Positions 26,291 through 33,345 of a stretch of 64,000 nt of DNA are shown piece after piece. The translations under genes were made by a program, and so were the position numbers. Numbering within the stretch: position 1 is the first letter of the stretch; every line of letters starts with the position of its first letter. The notes under the pieces were generated by a model. The model did not search any database, was not told the DNA's origin, and saw only the letters and a program-made list of their open reading frames with translations. This DNA is from Bacteroidetes bacterium GWA2_40_15 (lineage in GTDB: Bacteria; Bacteroidota; Bacteroidia; Bacteroidales; VadinHA17): contig MENI01000026.1 of NCBI GenBank assembly GCA_001768195.1, positions 62,001 to 126,000 on the forward strand. The letters are read 5' to 3'.

Positions 26291-27694
26291 ATGGATAGTG
26301 AACATAAAGATAAGACGCTGAAGAGATCTGTGCTGCTTGTGGCAACATTTGCTGCATTTCTGACACCTTTCCTGGGATCAGCAGTCAACCTTGCATTGCC
26401 ATCGATTGGCAGCGATCTGAATGCAAATGCTATTGAACTTGGCTGGGTGATAAGCAGTTTTATCCTGTCATCTGCGATTTTTCTTTTACCCCTTGGACGT
26501 CTGGCCGACATTATAGGCAGGAAAAAGGTATTTTATAACGGGATCCTTCTTTTCACAATTTCAACTTTCCTTATCCTTTTTTCCTGGAACATTACAATTC
26601 TGATAGTATTCAGGACTTTGCAGGGGGTAGCCAGTGCAATGATATTCGGAACAAGCCTTGCAATAATAACTTCCGTTTTCAAACCGGGAGAACGCGGTGA
26701 AGCAATGGGTATAAATATTACTGCTGTTTACCTGGGATTATCACTCGGACCAATCATAGGAGGATTGCTCACACAATATTTCGGTTGGAAAAGCATTTTT
26801 GCCTTTCTTATCCCTTTCGGCATTTTCTCACTCATCCTGATCAGGAGAAAAATAAAAACAGAATGGGCCGAAGCTTCCGGGGAAAAATTTGACTGGAAAG
26901 GTTCGGTGGTTTATGGTCTGGCATTATTCTCATTCATGTATGGTTTTTCAAAACTCCCTTCATTATTCGGATGGGTTTGCCTTTCCGCCGGAATAGTTTT
27001 GACTTTTCTTTTTTTCATAACCGAAAATCTCGTAAATAATCCGGTTTTTGATTTTAAGCTGGTATTCCGGAACCGGGTATTTGCTTTTTCAGGCATAGCA
27101 GCTCTTATACACTATTCTGCCACAAGCGCCACTGGTTTCTTCATAAGCCTCTACCTTCAGTATTTGAAAGGCTTTGATGCAAGAACAGCAGGTTTGATAA
27201 TGATCTCACAACCAATTGCAATGACCCTTTTATCTCCTCTGGCAGGCAAATTATCTGACAGAAAAAATCCCGGGGTTATAGCCTCATTTGGTATGGCACT
27301 TACTTCTCTCGGACTGGTTCTGTTATGCTTCATAAAAGTTGAAACGCCTTACTATATCATTATCTTATTGTTGCTTCTGATGGGGATTGGATTTGGCCTG
27401 TTTTCCTCACCCAACTCTAACGCAATAATGAGCTCTGTTGAAAAACGGCATCTTGGAGTTGCATCGGGGGCTGTTGGAACAATGAGAATGGTGGGTCAGA
27501 TGATGAGCATGGGCATAGCAATGATGCTGATATCCCTGTTCATTGGTAAAAATCCGATAAGTCCTGCAAACTATCCGGGCCTGATCTCAGCTATGAGAAC
27601 AGGTTTCCTGATATTCTCGGCATTATCTTTCCTGGGAATATTTGCCTCCCTGGCCAGGAATCGAAAGCTTGATAAAACTAAATATACCAATTGA
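26291..27694 (+). CDS. MFS drug exporter, DHA2 (14-helix) type
   Basis: A 467-residue inner-membrane protein with about 14 hydrophobic helices. Motif A GRLADIIGRKKVF (about residue 66) and the motif C-like GLSLGPIIGGLL (about residue 155) mark the H+-antiporter drug-efflux branch (EmrB/QacA-like). The frame extends to a GTG at 26237 within the heptamer repeat and passes an ATG at 26258; ATG 26291 leaves the usual short charged lead before the first helix. No EmrA-like adaptor or regulator is adjacent. Substrate not predictable. Confidence 0.87.
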   Translation: MDSEHKDKTLKRSVLLVATFAAFLTPFLGSAVNLALPSIGSDLNANAIELGWVISSFILSSAIFLLPLGRLADIIGRKKVFYNGILLFTISTFLILFSWNITILIVFRTLQGVASAMIFGTSLAIITSVFKPGERGEAMGINITAVYLGLSLGPIIGGLLTQYFGWKSIFAFLIPFGIFSLILIRRKIKTEWAEASGEKFDWKGSVVYGLALFSFMYGFSKLPSLFGWVCLSAGIVLTFLFFITENLVNNPVFDFKLVFRNRVFAFSGIAALIHYSATSATGFFISLYLQYLKGFDARTAGLIMISQPIAMTLLSPLAGKLSDRKNPGVIASFGMALTSLGLVLLCFIKVETPYYIIILLLLLMGIGFGLFSSPNSNAIMSSVEKRHLGVASGAVGTMRMVGQMMSMGIAMMLISLFIGKNPISPANYPGLISAMRTGFLIFSALSFLGIFASLARNRKLDKTKYTN

Positions 27695-27782
27695 AATCAT
27701 TATGAAAACAAAAAGCATTATATTGAACCCGTTCTTAATGACCATAATTAATATAATTGGTTAAACAAAACAGAAGAATGCC

Positions 27783-28655
27783 ATGACAAAGCTATATCAA
27801 AAACTGATCAAGTTATGTCCTTCGGAATCAGAAATCAGGAAGGGTCTCAAAAAAGCATCTCTTTGTGCTGCTCAGGCACCCGATAAACACCTGCTGATGA
27901 GTATTCTGAACATGATTGATCTGACAAGTCTTAATACAACCGACAACAGGAGCCATATCCTGCATTTCACAGGAAAGGTAAACAGCTTCTCCGGACGTTA
28001 TTCAAATATTCCTAATGTTGCTGCAATCTGTGTTTTCCCTAATTTCGTTTCAGTGGTAAATGAAAAACTTACTGCCAGAAATGTAAAAATTGCTGCTGTT
28101 GCCGGGAACTTCCCTTCTTCCCAGACTTTCAGAAGCATAAAAGTGACAGAATGTAAACTGGCAGTTGAGGCAGGGGCTGATGAGATCGATATTGTCATAC
28201 CGGTAGGGTCTTTTCTCGGGAATGATTTTGCGTTGGTTGCTGATGAGATAAGAGAGATCAAAGAGGCAATTGGAGGAAAACAACTTAAGGTGATTGTTGA
28301 ATCAGGACTCATGGGTAGTTATGAAAATATTTTTAAAGCATCGATGATCGCAATGGATGCAGGCGCTGACTTTATTAAAACATCAACCGGTAAAACTCCT
28401 GAATCAGCAACACCTGAAGCAGCATTCGTAATGTGCAGGGCAATTTCCGATTTTTTTGCAGAAACAGGTATAAGGGTTGGGTTTAAGCCTGCCGGAGGTA
28501 TAGTATATTCTGCAGACGCTATGGGTTACTATAATATAGTTAAGTATTGTCTTGGTGAAGACTGGCTCAATAATTCGTTGTTCAGAATTGGTGCCAGCAG
28601 GCTGGCAAACAACATACTCTCTGATATCTCTGGTTGCCCGATAGAGCATTTCTGA
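27783..28655 (+). CDS. deoC: Deoxyribose-phosphate aldolase
   Basis: A 290-residue class I aldolase splitting 2-deoxyribose-5-phosphate to glyceraldehyde-3-phosphate and acetaldehyde in nucleoside catabolism. The Schiff-base Lys lies in DFIKTSTGK and the second catalytic Lys in GFKPAGGI; EIDIVIPVG and the early Asp in NMIDLTSL are also seen. It carries a longer N-terminus (about 40 residues) than the 220-residue bacterial form, resembling the longer DeoC class. No other deo genes are adjacent. Confidence 0.93.
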   Translation: MTKLYQKLIKLCPSESEIRKGLKKASLCAAQAPDKHLLMSILNMIDLTSLNTTDNRSHILHFTGKVNSFSGRYSNIPNVAAICVFPNFVSVVNEKLTARNVKIAAVAGNFPSSQTFRSIKVTECKLAVEAGADEIDIVIPVGSFLGNDFALVADEIREIKEAIGGKQLKVIVESGLMGSYENIFKASMIAMDAGADFIKTSTGKTPESATPEAAFVMCRAISDFFAETGIRVGFKPAGGIVYSADAMGYYNIVKYCLGEDWLNNSLFRIGASRLANNILSDISGCPIEHF

Positions 28656-28700
28656 AATTCTGACAACAGATTGTTTTATCTTTTCTCTGGCAATTATCAT

Positions 28701-28708
28701 TACTTTTG
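28701..28708 (+). promoter_or_regulatory. -7 promoter box TACTTTTG for the DUF4271-hemD-rnpA operon
   Basis: TAnnTTTG match 18 nt before the ATG at 28727. Confidence 0.5.
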
Positions 28709-28726
28709 TGATCTGAATACACAAAA

Positions 28727-29752
28727 ATGACAATCAAGTTCTGGTCAGGGATTAATCAGGATAGTGTTACAAACAGAGCCGCTGTTACGCAGGATACTTT
28801 CAGATTAAATCCGGATTCTGCAATTTTCAATGTCAACAGCTCAGTAGTAAAACCTGTTGTCAGAAAGCCGGTAGCTATTCATCTGAAGGAAAAATCAGAG
28901 AGTAACGACACAACAAGTGTATGCAGCAGAAATCCCGTTGCCGACATAACTTTTTACAATCCTGACTATTTAATTAATACAATTGACCCTTCCGGAATTA
29001 ACCTGTTTCCATACCTTTTTACAGATAAGACCCGGCAGATGTATTCTGACAGAAAAGCATCTGTGGAAAAACACCTTAAGGCCGGGGAGAATATGCCCCG
29101 GAAGCTTTTTCATGATGACTGGAACATAGGAATTATTCTTGCTGCACTTCTACTCTTTTCTTTAGTAAGTGCAACAAAAAAGAGCTTCTTGCCGGATACA
29201 GCCAGGTTTTTTCTGTTCAGGGGAACCAAAGAAGATAGTTCACGAGATGTCATGGGCATATTTCAATGGCAGACTACTATTCTGAACCTGAGCTCTTTCT
29301 TTATAATCGCTCTTTATAGTTATTTTGCCGCAAAGTATTTTAGTCTTATCCCTCCTCAAATCTCAGAGGTTGTTGTCTGGCTTATTGCACTTGCAGCAAT
29401 TATTATTGCAGTAACAGTCAGACACGTGATCTGTATCGTTACTGGTATTCTAAGCACCCAGGAAGAGGTATTCCGCGATTATCTCCATACAGTTTACCAG
29501 TCTTACAGACTTAATGCTCTCTTTCTGTTCACACTTGTAATAATGATGTCTTATACCAGTTTTTTATCTGATACTATCTATTTTATTTCAGGTGGCATAC
29601 TCTTCTCAACTTTATATCTTATCAGAATTTTAAGGCTGTTTATAATATTTATAAATCGTAATATTTCAATATTCTATTTGATTTTATACCTTTGTGCGCT
29701 GGAAATTCTGCCTGTTTTGATATCAATAAAATATTTTTCAGGCCTGACATAA
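28727..29752 (+). CDS. DUF4271 membrane protein
   Basis: A 341-residue protein with a soluble N-terminal half (about 1-130, Ser/Asn/Val-rich) and about six membrane helices from residue 135 on, including VWLIALAAIIIAVTVRHVICIVTG. It matches DUF4271, a family found in Bacteroidota and typically placed just before hemD and rnpA, as here. Its function is not known; the conserved position suggests a link with the envelope or tetrapyrrole pathway, but that is only context. Confidence 0.8.
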   Translation: MTIKFWSGINQDSVTNRAAVTQDTFRLNPDSAIFNVNSSVVKPVVRKPVAIHLKEKSESNDTTSVCSRNPVADITFYNPDYLINTIDPSGINLFPYLFTDKTRQMYSDRKASVEKHLKAGENMPRKLFHDDWNIGIILAALLLFSLVSATKKSFLPDTARFFLFRGTKEDSSRDVMGIFQWQTTILNLSSFFIIALYSYFAAKYFSLIPPQISEVVVWLIALAAIIIAVTVRHVICIVTGILSTQEEVFRDYLHTVYQSYRLNALFLFTLVIMMSYTSFLSDTIYFISGGILFSTLYLIRILRLFIIFINRNISIFYLILYLCALEILPVLISIKYFSGLT

Positions 29753-29797
29753 AATTGGCGATTGTTACTTTGAGGGTAAAACTAAAAGTGTAAAGAG

Positions 29798-30550
29798 TTG
29801 AAAATAAGGAAGATTTTAGTATCGCAGCCAGAACCATTGAACCCGAAATCTCCATATTTCGAACTGGCAAGAAAGTACAATCTTAAAATAGATTTTAAGC
29901 CTTTTAACCAGGTTGAAGGGGTAACATCCAAAGATTTCCGACAACAAAAAATCAACATTCTTGACTTTTCTGCGGTAATTTTTACAAGCAAAACCGGAAT
30001 AGATCATTTTTTCAGGATCTGCAATGAATTGCGGGTAGTTGTTCCCGATACCATGAAATATTTCTGTATCACAGAGAATGTAGCTTTCTATTTACAGAAA
30101 TACATTGTTTACAGAAAACGCAAAATTTTCCACGGCAGGGCTAAATTCCATGATCTTATTGATATAATTGCCAAGCACAGGGAAGATAACTTCTTTGTAC
30201 CGATTTCAGAGCCTCATAATGCAGAAATTCCTGAATTACTCGATAAAAACAACATCCGGCACACCATCGGGACAATGTATAAAACCATCAGTTCCGACTT
30301 CTCGGATGTGAAGGAGTTTGATTATGATATCCTGGTATTCTACAGCCCTTCAGGTATTAAGTCGCTTAAGGAAAACTTTCCGGGTTTTATACAGGGAGAG
30401 ATTAAAATTGCTGCTTTCGGACCAACAACTGCCTGCGCAGTCGAAAATGAGGGGCTGAGACTTGATATTAATGCTCCAAATGCTAAAGCTCCCTCGATGA
30501 CTATGGCACTTGATGATTATCTGAAAGAATATCATAAAAATCTCAGATAA
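29798..30550 (+). CDS. hemD: Uroporphyrinogen-III synthase
   Basis: A 250-residue two-lobed enzyme closing hydroxymethylbilane to uroporphyrinogen III in heme synthesis. The start is TTG at 29798, giving KIRKILVSQP directly; no ATG precedes the core. Family signs are AVIFTSKTGIDHFF (about 64-77), the central LLDKNNIRH region, ILVFYSPSGIKSL (about 180) and AAFGPTTACAVENEGL (about 208). HemD diverges strongly, so the call also leans on its place after DUF4271. It would supply heme for the many cytochromes encoded further on. Its stop overlaps an in-frame ATG of rnpA (TAATG). Confidence 0.85.
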   Translation: MKIRKILVSQPEPLNPKSPYFELARKYNLKIDFKPFNQVEGVTSKDFRQQKINILDFSAVIFTSKTGIDHFFRICNELRVVVPDTMKYFCITENVAFYLQKYIVYRKRKIFHGRAKFHDLIDIIAKHREDNFFVPISEPHNAEIPELLDKNNIRHTIGTMYKTISSDFSDVKEFDYDILVFYSPSGIKSLKENFPGFIQGEIKIAAFGPTTACAVENEGLRLDINAPNAKAPSMTMALDDYLKEYHKNLR

Positions 30551-30624
30551 TGTTAAAACCATCTCCTTATCTTCGCCAGGTACAGGGCCGGGAACAGGTT
30601 AACTCTTTTGAACATATCAATACA

Positions 30625-31020
30625 ATGAGTTCTATCAGGGAGACATTTTCCAAACCGGAAAGACTTTGCAGTTTAAAAGCAATTGACTCCCTTTTTGAGG
30701 ATGGAAATGTTTTCTATACATCTCTCTTTAAAGTGGTATGGAAAATAAATCCTGAACCTCTCCTTTTTCCTGCCCAGACAGCCTTCAGCGTATCAAAAAA
30801 GGGGTTCCGCCATGCAGTTGTAAGGAATCTGATCAAAAGAAGGATGAGAGAAGCATACAGGAAAAACAAACATCTTCTCTATGAGCATCTTGCTGAAAAA
30901 AAGATCTCTGCTTCAATATTCATTGTATTGAAAGTCAATTCAATTCCCGACTATCCCACTACAGAAAAATCTATAAAGGAGGTAATAGGCAAACTGATCA
31001 CTCTTACAGGTAATGAATAA
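30625..31020 (+). CDS. rnpA: Ribonuclease P protein component
   Basis: A 131-residue basic protein that binds RNase P RNA in tRNA 5' processing. The RNA-binding signature is FSVSKKGFRHAVVRNLIKRRMREAYRK (about residues 53-79, quoted in part). An ATG at 30550 overlapping the hemD stop would add 25 residues (containing SPYLRQVQGREQ, which looks unlike RnpA), so ATG 30625 with ETFSKPERL is preferred; translational coupling through 30550 cannot be excluded. yidD, which often follows rnpA, is absent here. Confidence 0.88.
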   Translation: MSSIRETFSKPERLCSLKAIDSLFEDGNVFYTSLFKVVWKINPEPLLFPAQTAFSVSKKGFRHAVVRNLIKRRMREAYRKNKHLLYEHLAEKKISASIFIVLKVNSIPDYPTTEKSIKEVIGKLITLTGNE

Positions 31021-31062
31021 TGTTATGGTGAACTCATAGTATTATTTTAAAAGGCTGGAAGA

Positions 31063-31203
31063 CGGAAGTCGGAAGTCGGAAGTCGGAAGAAATGCCTTCG
31101 GTCTCCGGACTTCGGTCTCCGGACTTCGGACTTCGGACTTCGGACTCCGGACTTCGGACTCCGGACTCCGGACTCCGGACTTCGGACTCCGGACTCCGGA
31201 CTT
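31063..31203. repeat. Heptamer tandem array, two facing blocks
   Basis: Block 1 (31063-31089) has about four units of CGGAAGT. Block 2 (31096-31203) has 15 units of CTYCGGW followed by CTT. Block 2 units are near reverse complements of block 1 units, so the array can fold back. It occupies the gap between rnpA and the S41 protease. On the - strand it would read as a Ser-Pro-(E/K)-Ser-Gly-Val-Arg repeat, but this looks like a by-product of a 7-nt period, not a gene. Confidence 0.8.
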
Positions 31204-31305
31204 TTTGTTATATAATATGTTAAAGTTGTCATAATTGTTTCTTTATCAAATCTCTTCCCGAATTTTCTTCTTATTTTCGTCACTCATAATCAAGCCCGGT
31301 TTATC

Positions 31306-33000
31306 ATGAAAAACATATTCCCAGGTAAAATAATTATTGTCTTTACTTTGCTGATAATAACCGGATTAAGTACTGGTATTCTTTACAGCCAGGAATCCCG
31401 TGATTTCAGACTTGCCAAAAACCTGGATATTTTCTTATCAGTTTTAACCCAGGTAAACACTTTCTATGTCGATGAGATAGATCCTGATAAGGTAATAAAG
31501 AGCGGTATTGACAATATGCTTAAGACACTTGATCCATATACTGTTTATTACCCTGAGTCTGAAACTGATGATTTGTCATTCATGACATCAGGCAAATATG
31601 GAGGTATCGGATCCCTGGTGAGAAGCAACGGCGATTATGTTATTGTAAGTGAAGTTTACAAAGGCTTCCCTGCTGACCTTGCAGGTATCAGAGCCGGCGA
31701 TCTTCTGAAAAAAGTTGACGGATTCTCTCTCAAAGGATTCACAACCGATAAGGTCAGTGAAAAACTTAAAGGCAATCCGGGTACTGAGATAGCAATCACT
31801 GTTGAAAGAAATGGTAAGGAAATGGATTTTACCCTGAAAAGACAAAAAATAGTGATTTCTCCTGTTCCCTATTATGGAATGCTGGACCCGAAGACCGGAT
31901 ACATTCGCTTTACAAATTTTACAGAGGATTGTGTGACTGACGTGCGAACTGCCCTTATAGCATTAAAGAGCAGTAATGCACAGCAGATAGTACTTGACCT
32001 GAGGGGAAATCCAGGTGGTCTTCTTACCGAGGCAGTTGAAATCGTCAACCTTTTTGTTGGTACGGGTAACGAAGTAGTTTCAACAAGGGGAAAAGTAAAA
32101 CAGTTCGATGAGAGTTTTAAAACTAAGAAAGCTGCAGTTGATGAAAATATCCCTCTGGCCATAATAATCAACAGGGGCTCTGCATCAGCATCTGAAATAG
32201 TCGCCGGTGCGATACAGGACCTTGACAGGGGAGTTATTGTGGGGCAGCGTTCATTTGGGAAAGGGCTCGTGCAGATAACCCGCCCTTTGAGTTATAATAC
32301 TCAGCTTAAAGTTACCACTGCAAAATATTATATACCAAGCGGAAGATGCATACAGGCACGCGATTTTTCTCACCCTAATGAAGATGGCAGCGTCGGAATC
32401 ATACCAGATTCAGTTGCAAAGGAATTCAAAACAAGAAACGGCAGAATTGTTAAAGATGGAGGAGGAATAGCTCCTGACATTGAAATCCAGCCGGAAGCAC
32501 TTAGCCAGATAACCGCTGAGCTTTATCTCAGAAATCAGATCTTTGATTTTGCAACATCATATTACTGGGCTCATCCTGAAATTAAATCCCCTGAGATGTT
32601 TTCATTCTCCGATAAGGACTTCAATGACTTCAGAACTTTCCTTAAAAACAGGGACTTTAGTTATAAAACCGTTACAGAAGAGTCTCTCAATGAGCTGATA
32701 GAAACCGCCAAACGGGAAAAATACTTCGAGGAAAATAAAGAGCTTTTCGAAAAACTTGAAAAAGACCTTGCCCATAGCATCGACCAGGACCTTACTTCAT
32801 TCAGGGATGAAATTACCGATCTCCTTGAAGATGAAATAACGAGGCGTTACTTCTATGATGCAGGAGCAATTGCCAAGACTATCACAAAAGACGAACAGGT
32901 AATGAAGGCTATGGAGATACTGAATGACAAAAAGAGATATGATTCAGTAATAAAAGGCATTTCAGGATCGATCCTGATAACAGGAAAAAATCATTTTTAA
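31306..33000 (+). CDS. S41-family C-terminal processing protease
   Basis: A 564-residue exported serine protease. A signal or anchor helix (about 8-28) is followed by the N-terminal helical domain, a PDZ domain (about 90-170, with GKYGGIGSLVRS and GFPADLAGIRAGD), and the catalytic core. The Ser-Lys pair is in NRGSASASEIVAGA (about 290) and RSFGKGLVQ (about 315). A 170-residue C-terminal extension rich in charged helices follows, as in Bacteroidota CtpA-like enzymes. It probably trims periplasmic or outer-membrane proteins. Same strand as rnpA but separated by the repeat array. Confidence 0.92.
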   Translation: MKNIFPGKIIIVFTLLIITGLSTGILYSQESRDFRLAKNLDIFLSVLTQVNTFYVDEIDPDKVIKSGIDNMLKTLDPYTVYYPESETDDLSFMTSGKYGGIGSLVRSNGDYVIVSEVYKGFPADLAGIRAGDLLKKVDGFSLKGFTTDKVSEKLKGNPGTEIAITVERNGKEMDFTLKRQKIVISPVPYYGMLDPKTGYIRFTNFTEDCVTDVRTALIALKSSNAQQIVLDLRGNPGGLLTEAVEIVNLFVGTGNEVVSTRGKVKQFDESFKTKKAAVDENIPLAIIINRGSASASEIVAGAIQDLDRGVIVGQRSFGKGLVQITRPLSYNTQLKVTTAKYYIPSGRCIQARDFSHPNEDGSVGIIPDSVAKEFKTRNGRIVKDGGGIAPDIEIQPEALSQITAELYLRNQIFDFATSYYWAHPEIKSPEMFSFSDKDFNDFRTFLKNRDFSYKTVTEESLNELIETAKREKYFEENKELFEKLEKDLAHSIDQDLTSFRDEITDLLEDEITRRYFYDAGAIAKTITKDEQVMKAMEILNDKKRYDSVIKGISGSILITGKNHF

Positions 33001-33015
33001 TCAGCTTAATCACAA

Positions 33016-33249
33016 TCATCCACCTGCAAAAGGTGGAAGAAAAGCCACTTCATCACCTGACTTCAGAGAAGGATCCCCATCAATAATTTCGTTGTTCAGA
33101 GCAATTCTGTAATTATAATGCACAATCTCAGGAAAATCATCAATAATTCTGATTTTGAGGTCTCTCATTGTATCTGCATCTGAATAGTGTTTGATGCTGG
33201 TATCAGTTACCTCCGTGAGAACACCGAAGAATAATACTTTGATTTCCAT
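33016..33249 (-). CDS. moaD: MoaD/ThiS-family sulfur carrier
   Basis: A 77-residue ubiquitin-like protein ending PPFAGG, the di-glycine tail that is adenylated and thiocarboxylated. It resembles MoaD, the small subunit of molybdopterin synthase, more than ThiS. ATG 33249 (MEIKVLFFG) is preferred over 33264. No moaE or other molybdopterin gene is adjacent; a possible activating E1 is encoded at 7393-8163. ActB of complex III is molybdopterin-oxidoreductase-like but carries no cofactor, so it does not explain the need. Confidence 0.82.
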   Translation of the reverse strand: MEIKVLFFGVLTEVTDTSIKHYSDADTMRDLKIRIIDDFPEIVHYNYRIALNNEIIDGDPSLKSGDEVAFLPPFAGG

Positions 33250-33276
33250 ATGAGTAAATTTCAATTATTCCATTAA

Positions 33277-33344
33277 AACCCACCCCTAGCCCCTCCCAGA
33301 GGATCCAAAGCCTTTGAGCCTTTGTGCCCTTGCGCCTTTATGCC
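33277..33344. repeat. Octamer tandem repeat upstream of moaD
   Basis: Four octamers (GCCTTTGA, GCCTTTGT, GCCCTTGC, GCCTTTAT) run from 33310 to 33341, preceded by a C-rich stretch (CACCCCTAGCCCCTCCC). It fills the gap between polA and moaD, both on the - strand. Similar wording is common between genes in Bacteroidota. Confidence 0.55.
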
Positions 33345-33345
33345 A

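Noticed and set aside
26057..26511. Several overlapping - strand frames across the dtd/MFS junction
   Set aside because: Their openness comes from the heptamer repeat (Thr-Pro-His-Ser type) and from antisense of two good genes.
27702..27764. 20-codon frame (MKTKSIILNPFLM...) between the MFS gene and deoC
   Set aside because: Too short, no family resemblance and no promoter box; may be chance in an AT-rich gap.
31063..31203. CRISPR-like array
   Set aside because: Units are contiguous heptamers without spacers, and no cas gene is present.
31047..31283. Open frame on the - strand encoding a Ser-Pro-Glu-Ser-Gly-Val-Arg repeat protein
   Set aside because: It is the by-product of a 7-nt tandem array (21 nt = 7 codons); no promoter, and nothing outside the array looks like protein.
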